Assembly: GCA_002685655.1 (NCBI GenBank)
Contig: NYXM01000024.1
Span: 1-26,034, forward strand
Source of the DNA: Planctomycetaceae bacterium
Lineage (GTDB): Bacteria > Planctomycetota > Planctomycetia > Pirellulales > Pirellulaceae
Length of the DNA stretch: 26,034 nt
Direction: 5' to 3'
In this document: positions 15,469-26,034 of the stretch, piece after piece
Position numbering within the stretch: the first letter of the stretch is position 1
Layout of the letters: each line of letters begins with the position of its first letter
Notes under the pieces: model-generated
The model's database searches: none
What the model was told of the DNA's origin: nothing
Seen by the model: the letters and a program-made list of their open reading frames with translations, nothing else
Program-made: the position numbers and the translations under genes

Positions 15469-16443
15469 ATGCATTTAAAGATCCTCAGAGTATTCTGTGA
15501 CGTTGTTGGCCAGCGATCGTTTTCTCTGGCCGCTGATGCCAACGGCATGACACAGTCGGGTGCCAGTCACATGATCCACCAACTCGAGGAGCATTTGAGG
15601 GTCCGATTGCTGGATCGATCGAAGCGTCCGTTCGTGCTAACTCAAGAGGGTCAAACGTATTACGACGGATGTCGTCAGATTGTCAAGCGCTACGATGCAT
15701 TGGAAGAGTCGGTACGAACGTTGCATGACGAGGTGGCGGGGCGCGTCGCCGTGGCATCGATCTACTCAGTGGGCCTCAGCCATATGAGTCAGTTCGTGCA
15801 GCAGTTTATTGGGCAGTATCCCAAGGCCAATGTGCGGCTACAGTATCAGCATCCTGACAAAGTCTATGACTTGGTTCAGAACGACCGTGTTGATTTTGGG
15901 TTGGTCAGTTATCCGCGAGCGTCTCGGACGATCAAGTCGTTAACTTGGCGTGACGAACCGATGGTGTTTGTCTGTTCACCCGGTCATCGGCTTGCCGCCC
16001 ATCGGCAGATCGCGATCGCGGATTTGGCGGGTGAAGCTTTCGTCAGTCTTGACTGCGGTTTGCAGATCCGGCACGAGATCGACAAGGCTCTGGCATCACG
16101 CCAGGTGCAAGTTGATGTGGTGATGGAATTTGACAATATCGAGACACTGAAACGGGCCGTCGAGATTGAGGCAGGTGTGACGCTGTTACCATTTCCGACG
16201 GTCGCCCGCGAACTGGCTGCTGGAAGTTTGGCAACCGCAGAACTTTCGGATCTTGAACTCGTCCGCCCCCTTGGAATTATCCATCGTCGTGGCGCCGAAC
16301 TTGGTAAAACAGCGCAACGATTCGAGCAATTGTTGCGGGGCACAAGAGACGCAAGCGCGCCACAAGACAGTGCATCGACCGAAACGAATGGCCACTCGGT
16401 CCACCGGGTCGAATTGGAACGAGAAAAACAGATAACTGGGTAG
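15469..16443 (+). CDS. LysR-family transcriptional regulator
   Basis: A 324-residue DNA-binding regulator. The N-terminal winged helix-turn-helix (about 1-62) has the usual pattern: LKILRVFCDVV, then SFSLAADANGMTQSGASHMI as the HTH, then LEEHLRVRLLDRS and LTQEGQTYY. A linker helix leads to a periplasmic-binding-like effector domain (about 90-290), and a short hydrophilic tail follows. It reads in the same direction as gltB, 63 bp before it. In Bacillus subtilis the LysR protein GltC sits beside gltAB and activates it. By analogy this protein may control glutamate synthase here; that is inference from position only. The start ATG is at the expected place relative to the HTH, though the Shine-Dalgarno site is weak. 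Confidence 0.9.
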   Translation: MHLKILRVFCDVVGQRSFSLAADANGMTQSGASHMIHQLEEHLRVRLLDRSKRPFVLTQEGQTYYDGCRQIVKRYDALEESVRTLHDEVAGRVAVASIYSVGLSHMSQFVQQFIGQYPKANVRLQYQHPDKVYDLVQNDRVDFGLVSYPRASRTIKSLTWRDEPMVFVCSPGHRLAAHRQIAIADLAGEAFVSLDCGLQIRHEIDKALASRQVQVDVVMEFDNIETLKRAVEIEAGVTLLPFPTVARELAAGSLATAELSDLELVRPLGIIHRRGAELGKTAQRFEQLLRGTRDASAPQDSASTETNGHSVHRVELEREKQITG

Positions 16444-16446
16444 CGT

Positions 16447-16498
16447 ACGAAGTCGTAATTGCTTCGTGGCTGCCGATTCAGGTCAGGCTTTTCCTGAC
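16447..16498 (+). promoter_or_regulatory. Two consecutive hairpins in the lysR-gltB gap
   Basis: ACGAAG (16447-16452) pairs with CTTCGT (16462-16467) around a 9-nt loop. GTCAGG (16482-16487) pairs with CCTGAC (16493-16498) around CTTTT. The second ends 8 nt before the gltB ATG, where a ribosome would bind. They could be protein operators or RNA structures that limit gltB translation. No Shine-Dalgarno site is visible for gltB. Confidence 0.45.
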
Positions 16499-16506
16499 AT
16501 TGTGAA

Positions 16507-21096
<4,590 letters not shown>

Positions 21097-21102
<6 letters not shown>

Positions 21103-21184
21103 TGAGGCCGTGCCTCGAAGCGATGCGAGCTATCGTTCGATTGCAGCGACCCGCTCCCCGACCAACCTGCGGTCGGTGCCCGTC
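21097..21184 (-). repeat. Dispersed structured repeat, copy 2
   Basis: The inverse-oriented partner of 1816-1904. Read on the minus strand it begins with the same 39 bases and keeps the three hairpin positions. In the third hairpin the loss of an outer pair is offset by a new inner pair (GAGGC/GCCTC). The second hairpin keeps pairing through a G-T wobble on the plus strand. The repeat overlaps the gltB stop codon TAA (21100-21102) and occupies the first third of the gltB-gltD gap. Confidence 0.75.
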
Positions 21185-21369
21185 ACTGAACAACTGTAAA
21201 GAAAGACCTGATACGAGCATTCCAGTTGCATCTAACGATGCGCTGGTCCTGCGTGCGGAGCGGACAGCCACGACATAACTTCGACCAACTTTCGGTTCAG
21301 CGACTCTCACACGGACGGCGAACCATCGTGGTCCTCCACATCATTTTTACGATCAGAGTGAATTGAGAA

Positions 21370-22905
21370 ATGGGAAAACCAACAGGCTTCAAAGAGTTCC
21401 CACGTCATCCGGTGCCGTATCGCCCGCCCCTGGCCCGCATTAGCGACTTTAAGGAGATCTATACCGAAGCGGACGAGGATCACTTGCGGACGCAATCCGC
21501 TCGCTGCATGGATTGCGGAGTTCCGTTTTGTCAGTCGAACAGTGGGTGTCCAATCGACAACCTGATTCCGGAATGGAACGATTTGGTTTATCAGAGACGC
21601 TGGCGCGAAGCGCTCGATCGCTTGCATCGGACCAACAACTTTCCCGAATTCACTGGTCGGGCCTGCCCCGCACCATGCGAAGGTGCCTGCGTGCTCGGGA
21701 TCACGGACCCGGCCGTCACGATCAAGAACATCGAAAACGCAATCATCGACCGTGGGTTTGCCGAAGGCTGGGTCAAGCCTACTCCGCCGCAGAAGCGGAC
21801 GGGCAAGAAGGTGGCAATTGTTGGTTCCGGGCCGGCAGGGCTGGCAGCCGCCGCTCAACTGAACAAAGCGGGCCACACCGTCACCGTTTACGAACGAGCG
21901 GATCGAATTGGCGGCCTGCTGATGTACGGCATTCCCAACATGAAACTGGGAAAGGGGGTCGTGCAGCGTCGCGTCGACTTGCTGACCGCCGAGGGAATCA
22001 CGTTCGTCACCAACGCTCACATTGGCAAGGTGGAAGATCTTCCGCCGGGCCACGTGACGCGGATCATGCAGGAACGCGGCTGCCGGATGCAATATCTCGA
22101 CCCCAACCAGCTGCTCGAAGAAAACGATGCGCTGCTGTTGGCCACCGGCGCGACGCGACCTCGCGATTTGCCGATTCAAGGACGTGAACTCGCTGGCATT
22201 CATTTCGCCATGGAATTCCTGACACGGAACACCAAGAGTTTGCTTGATTCTAAATTGGCTGACGTGGCAATGATCAACGCAAAGGGCAAACGTGTCATTG
22301 TGATTGGCGGCGGCGATACGGGCGCGGATTGCATTGGCACGTCCTTGCGGCACGGTTGTGCAAGTGTGATCAACTTTGAACTGCTAGACAAACCGCCGAT
22401 GAAACGCGCTAGCAACAACCCCTGGCCCCAGTGGCCTCGAATCTCTCGTGTTGACTATTCGCATTCCGAAACCAGAGAGAAATTCGGCCAGGACCCGCGA
22501 ACGTACTCGATCCTCTCGAAGCAGTACCTAGACGATGGAAAAGGAAATGTCGCCGGAATCAAGACGGTGAATATTGATTGGAAGAAGCCGACGGAGAAAG
22601 CGCCGTTTAGTGAGGTTCCCGGTTCCGAAAAGACCTGGGAGTGCGACCTCATTTTCTTGTCGATGGGTTTCTTGGGACCTGAGCAGACAGTGTCGAACAT
22701 GCTGGGCATCGAGCACGACGGCCGCACCAATTACCAGGCCGAGCATGGGAAGTTCACGACCAGCATCAAGAAGGTCTTTGCCGCCGGCGACTGCCGCCGA
22801 GGCCAGTCGTTAGTCGTCTGGGCCATCAATGAAGGTCGCGGTGCGGCCCGAGCGATTGACCAGTCGCTGATGGGCAGTAGCAACCTCCCGGCACCGGGAA
22901 TGTAG
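21370..22905 (+). CDS. gltD: Glutamate synthase, small subunit
   Basis: A 511-residue beta subunit that passes electrons from NADPH through FAD and iron-sulfur clusters to the large subunit. The N-terminal adrenodoxin-like domain holds the cysteines for [4Fe-4S] clusters: Cys46, 49, 54 and 60, and Cys99, 103 and 107. The FAD-binding motif VGSGPAG begins at residue 151, and the NADPH-binding motif GGGDTG spans 313-318. A late FAD segment, [18 protein letters not shown], completes the pattern. The length matches the family. The start ATG has only a weak purine-rich site upstream. It is downstream of gltB, and its TAG stop directly abuts the hppA stop on the other strand. Confidence 0.96.
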   Translation: MGKPTGFKEFPRHPVPYRPPLARISDFKEIYTEADEDHLRTQSARCMDCGVPFCQSNSGCPIDNLIPEWNDLVYQRRWREALDRLHRTNNFPEFTGRACPAPCEGACVLGITDPAVTIKNIENAIIDRGFAEGWVKPTPPQKRTGKKVAIVGSGPAGLAAAAQLNKAGHTVTVYERADRIGGLLMYGIPNMKLGKGVVQRRVDLLTAEGITFVTNAHIGKVEDLPPGHVTRIMQERGCRMQYLDPNQLLEENDALLLATGATRPRDLPIQGRELAGIHFAMEFLTRNTKSLLDSKLADVAMINAKGKRVIVIGGGDTGADCIGTSLRHGCASVINFELLDKPPMKRASNNPWPQWPRISRVDYSHSETREKFGQDPRTYSILSKQYLDDGKGNVAGIKTVNIDWKKPTEKAPFSEVPGSEKTWECDLIFLSMGFLGPEQTVSNMLGIEHDGRTNYQAEHGKFTTSIKKVFAAGDCRRGQSLVVWAINEGRGAARAIDQSLMGSSNLPAPGM

Positions 22906-25383
22906 TCAAAAAATCCCCATCGCCATCAGGCTGTAACGAACAACCAGTCCCGCCACGACCACGCTGACCATGCTCATCAGCTTGATCAAGATATTCAGGC
23001 TGGGACCGCTGGTGTCCTTGAATGGATCGCCCACGGTATCGCCGACGACACCTGCCTTATGCGCATCGGAACCTTTGCCGCCGTGATGACCGGCTTCGAT
23101 GTACTTCTTGGCATTGTCCCAAGCGCCACCGGCGTTGGCCATGAAGATGGCGACGCAGAAGCCACAGGTGAGCGTTCCCACCAGCAGCCCGAGCACGCCC
23201 CCAACGCCCAACACAAGGCCCACGACAATTGGTGTTGCCAGACCCAACAGAGACGGAAGAACCATTTCTCGTTGGGCCGCCACCGTGCTAATAGCAACGG
23301 GTGCCGCATAATCAGGAGTTTCGGTGCCCTCCATGATTCCCGGTTTCTCACGGAATTGGCGACGAACTTCTTCCACCATCCCCTTGGCAGCGCGGCCCAC
23401 TGCTTTCATCGTCATCGCACAAAAGACGAACGTGGCCATCGCACCAAGGAAGACGCCCACCAGGACTTTCGGATTCATCAAGGACGCGTCGTAGTAGGTG
23501 GTAAAGTCTGGCAAAGTCGCTTCTTTGACCGCCACCAGGCGGTCGCCAGTGCGAAAACTCAACTCGCCATCTTCATCACGCGGCCCAAACAATGACTCAT
23601 CCAGTTTGGCCGGCCATTGATCGCGTCCGACGGCTTCCCAATCCGCCTTCACGTCAGGACGCCGCGTTTGGTTCGGCATCGCCAGGTACTTCGTGGATTC
23701 TCCGGCCTTCTTCTCGACGACGAAACCAGTGGAGAGTTTGTAGATTCCCTCCGCCGGAACCGACGCAACGACTTCGTCACCCCACCGCTCGAAGCCGACA
23801 CGGACCTCTTCGACATAGGCGGCCAGTAATGCCAAGGCGGTCAGAGCCGCAGAACCGATGGCAAATCCTTTGCCCGTCGCAGCCGTCGTGTTGCCCAGCG
23901 AGTCCAACGCGTCGGTCCTTTCCCGGACAATCGGTTCCAGACCGGCCATTTCCGCGTTCCCGCCCGCATTATCGGCAATCGGGCCGTAGGCGTCGGTGGC
24001 CAGCGTAATGCCCAGCGTGCTGAGCATTCCGACTGCGGCGATGCCAACACCGTAGAGACCAATCGCAAAGTAATTGACATCGCCATAATTCCAGCCGGAG
24101 GCAAATCCAAAAGCCATCAACGTCGCCGCGCAAACGGTAATGACAGGGACCCAAACGCTCATCATGCCGTCCGCGACTCCGCCAATGATCAAGGTGGCGG
24201 GGCCGGTCACAGCTTGCTCGGCCAGGTTCTTAGTCGGCGTGAACTCGTCGCTCGTCGAATATTCCGTCCATTTGCCGATCACCCAGCCGGCAGCCAAGCC
24301 GACGATGATGCTGAAGGCGACTCCGGGGATGCCAAACGTTCGCGTCGCCTCGGTGGAAGGCATCAACAGGTAAGACAGCACCACGGCAGCAACGGCCACT
24401 AAGCCGGTCGACCAGTTGATGCCCCAGGCCAATGCGGCTAGGAGGTTCTTCTGCGTCGCATCTTCGCCCGTGCGGACCATGTAGATACCAAGAATCGACA
24501 GAAAGATCCCGACGCCGGCAATCGCCATTGGAAGGAACAGAGAATAGAGCTGTGCATTGACGGGAGGCATCCCAGCTGGCACTAGTTCGGGAGTGTGGAA
24601 AGCGGCCACACCCAACGCTGCCGTCGCCAAAATCGAGCCACAATAGGATTCGTAAAGGTCGGCCCCCATGCCGGCCACATCACCCACATTGTCGCCCACG
24701 TTATCGGCAATCGTGGCGGGGTTGCGCGGGTCATCTTCGGGAATGCCCTGTTCGACCTTGCCGACTAAATCAGCGCCCACATCGGCAGCTTTGGTGAAAA
24801 TACCGCCACCAACACGGGCGAACAGCGCCTGGGCACTTGCCCCCATGCCGAAGCAGAGCATGGTAACGGTAATGTCAGTCAAGGAAAGGTGTTCGAATCC
24901 CAGCTTCGGCCACACGTAGTACAGAAATCCAAACCAGACGGTGATGTCGAGCAGCCCTAAACCGACCACCGTCAACCCCATCACGGCACCTGATCGAAAG
25001 GCGACTTGCAATCCTTGGTTCAGCGACTTCTGAGCCCCCGCACACGTCCGGCTGCTGGCCCACGTGGCGGTCTTCATGCCGAACCAGCCTGCCAACCCAG
25101 AAAAGAAACCGCCGGTCAAGAAGGCAAACGGGACAAAGGGGCTCTGCACTTTTGCGAAGGCCGCAATCCCCAGCAGGATCACAATAACAACAAAAAAGCC
25201 GCCCACGACCTTGTACTGTTGCCGCAGGTACGCATTGGCACCTTCGCGCACATATCCTGCAATTTCGACCATCCGCGGTGTACCTTCATCGGCTGCCATC
25301 ATGGTCTTGAAGAATAGAAACGCTTGCACTAACGCAATCAGTGAACCGATGAATGCGAGAAGCCAAATGGCGACAAAAATCAT
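22906..25383 (-). CDS. hppA: Membrane-bound ion-translocating pyrophosphatase, K+-dependent, probably Na+-pumping
   Basis: An 825-residue, 16-helix inner-membrane pump that couples pyrophosphate hydrolysis to cation export. The active-site segments are present: [67 protein letters not shown] and [14 protein letters not shown]. Ala501 and Gly504 in [10 protein letters not shown], where K+-independent forms carry Lys and Thr, mark the K+-dependent class. Glu245 in ADLYESY sits at the helix-6 position typical of Na+-transporting (or dual Na+/H+) members rather than plant-type H+ pumps. About 110 residues (about 524-635) are inserted after helix 12, a loop expected on the periplasmic side. GGAG lies 10 nt before ATG 25383. 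It supplies ion gradients and removes PPi from biosynthesis. Confidence 0.95.
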   Translation of the reverse strand: MIFVAIWLLAFIGSLIALVQAFLFFKTMMAADEGTPRMVEIAGYVREGANAYLRQQYKVVGGFFVVIVILLGIAAFAKVQSPFVPFAFLTGGFFSGLAGWFGMKTATWASSRTCAGAQKSLNQGLQVAFRSGAVMGLTVVGLGLLDITVWFGFLYYVWPKLGFEHLSLTDITVTMLCFGMGASAQALFARVGGGIFTKAADVGADLVGKVEQGIPEDDPRNPATIADNVGDNVGDVAGMGADLYESYCGSILATAALGVAAFHTPELVPAGMPPVNAQLYSLFLPMAIAGVGIFLSILGIYMVRTGEDATQKNLLAALAWGINWSTGLVAVAAVVLSYLLMPSTEATRTFGIPGVAFSIIVGLAAGWVIGKWTEYSTSDEFTPTKNLAEQAVTGPATLIIGGVADGMMSVWVPVITVCAATLMAFGFASGWNYGDVNYFAIGLYGVGIAAVGMLSTLGITLATDAYGPIADNAGGNAEMAGLEPIVRERTDALDSLGNTTAATGKGFAIGSAALTALALLAAYVEEVRVGFERWGDEVVASVPAEGIYKLSTGFVVEKKAGESTKYLAMPNQTRRPDVKADWEAVGRDQWPAKLDESLFGPRDEDGELSFRTGDRLVAVKEATLPDFTTYYDASLMNPKVLVGVFLGAMATFVFCAMTMKAVGRAAKGMVEEVRRQFREKPGIMEGTETPDYAAPVAISTVAAQREMVLPSLLGLATPIVVGLVLGVGGVLGLLVGTLTCGFCVAIFMANAGGAWDNAKKYIEAGHHGGKGSDAHKAGVVGDTVGDPFKDTSGPSLNILIKLMSMVSVVVAGLVVRYSLMAMGIF

Positions 25384-25769
25384 TTGTTTTGCTCTCCGTC
25401 TGTCGTTTGAATTACGGGATTTCTAAGTAGTCAATGGTGCAGGTTGATTGGCTTGGATTCGCGTTGAAACGAACCGATGTTGTGCCACAGGGTGTGGTGG
25501 CGCGCGGCGGTGTGATTGTGTGGCGTCGGATTGTTGTGGGCGACAATTTCGCCGGGTCGAAAACGGGCGCAAGGCGCAAAAGCGATCGCTCTTAGAGTGG
25601 CGGAGGTCCGCGACCAGCGACGAAGTTGTGGGAGCCGTTCCATGCCCTCCAACCAATTCCATGTTGGGCCGCCAACTGAATCAATGAGGCGGGTCTGGCT
25701 GTGATCAATCCATGAAAAATCGCAGCGAAGGGGTGAATCTGATCGAATCGCCCCAATGTTAATCGAACG

Positions 25770-25799
25770 AGTGTAATGACTCTGGGCGATTAGTGTCAA
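25770..25799 (-). promoter_or_regulatory. Candidate promoter for hppA
   Basis: On the minus strand, TTGACA (25799-25794) is followed after an 18-nt spacer by TACACT (25775-25770). The -35 is a perfect match and the -10 matches four of six positions. Transcription would start near 25763 and leave an about 380-nt leader before hppA, which is long. Confidence 0.4.
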
Positions 25800-25838
25800 C
25801 CGGAAGCGATACGCAATTCAGTGAAGACAGAAGGCGCG

Positions 25839-25861
25839 CCGCGCACCGTTGGTACGCGCGG
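25839..25861. other. GC-rich hairpin
   Basis: CCGCGC (25839-25844) pairs with GCGCGG (25856-25861), with a further ACC/GGT pairing inside (25845-25847 with 25851-25853) and a 2-nt bulge. No T tract follows. It could be a structure at the end of a transcript lying beyond the window. Confidence 0.35.
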
Positions 25862-26034
25862 GAACTGGGTGTGAGTGTCCGGCTGCATCGGGTGGAAGAT
25901 CCGTTACCTTAATCGGTCGATTTCTCGGAATGACACGGTGCTCCAGACTTTGAAATGATGCGATCGTCACGATTCCCAAGCCAACGCCGCGAAGGAATCC
26001 AGGTAGGAACAACCGTGGCCAACCGCCGTGGCAG

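Larger units (their letters stand above)
25384..26034. other. Gene-free right edge with the hppA leader
   Basis: No frame on either strand looks like a real protein. The minus strand next to hppA (about 25400-25570) is C/A-rich and G-poor, which suggests an unstructured leader. A sigma-70-like promoter lies at 25770-25799 (minus). A GC-rich hairpin lies at 25839-25861. Confidence 0.5.

Noticed and set aside
21307..22353. 348-residue minus-strand frame opposite gltD
   Set aside because: Antisense to a motif-complete gltD; no recognisable protein features.
23059..23595. 178-residue plus-strand frame opposite hppA
   Set aside because: Shadow of the hppA coding strand; no motif.
24891..24900. 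GTTCGAATCC, a tRNA T-loop-like string
   Set aside because: It is inside the hppA coding region, and no acceptor, D or anticodon stems fit around it.
25431..25799. 122-residue minus-strand frame upstream of hppA
   Set aside because: Low-complexity His/Arg/Pro-rich translation without a family pattern, and the region reads better as a leader or promoter.

Overview
The window looks like chromosomal DNA of a planctomycete, most likely of the Pirellulales type. This is inferred from gene style, not from a marker gene. The signs are a SecA of about 1250 residues, a membrane pyrophosphatase with an extra periplasmic loop domain, a short Tyr/His-rich secreted protein, a cysteine-containing relative of HtrA, and LPS (Kdo transferase) genes beside a large tail-specific protease. 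All genes look like core or lineage-specific chromosomal genes. I see no transposase, integrase, CRISPR array, rRNA or tRNA.

Layout. Positions 173-1366 (+) encode an M20 metallopeptidase, whose stop overlaps that of a Tyr-rich secreted protein on the minus strand (1363-1689). A gene-free stretch (1690-2075) follows and carries one copy of an 89-bp structured repeat. A minus-strand cluster runs from 3887 to 2076: an SDR-type epimerase, a 45-codon single-span membrane ORF (2883-3020), and a metallo-beta-lactamase-fold hydrolase. A plus-strand cluster at 4031-6499 holds an intact trypsin-PDZ protease, a degenerate paralogue whose PDZ domain lies inside the protease fold, and a DUF4404 coiled-coil protein. 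On the minus strand come waaA (Kdo transferase, 6512-7939) and secA (8047-11802). A PhnP-like phosphodiesterase (+, 12113-12892) converges on a Prc/Tsp protease (-, 12915-15014). A LysR regulator (15469-16443) then leads into gltB (16507-21102) and gltD (21370-22905). The second repeat copy overlaps the gltB stop. hppA (-, 22906-25383) and a gene-free right edge complete the window.

Function. Three themes stand out. One is envelope biogenesis and quality control: secA, waaA, Prc, the two HtrA-like proteins and the secreted protein. The second is ammonium assimilation: lysR, gltB and gltD, with a likely local regulator. The third is pyrophosphate-driven cation pumping by hppA. The most notable items are the nested-PDZ HtrA pseudoprotease, the four wing-like repeats in SecA, the two-copy three-hairpin repeat, and the about 110-residue insertion in the pyrophosphatase.

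All family assignments come from reading motifs by eye. No database search or structure prediction was run.
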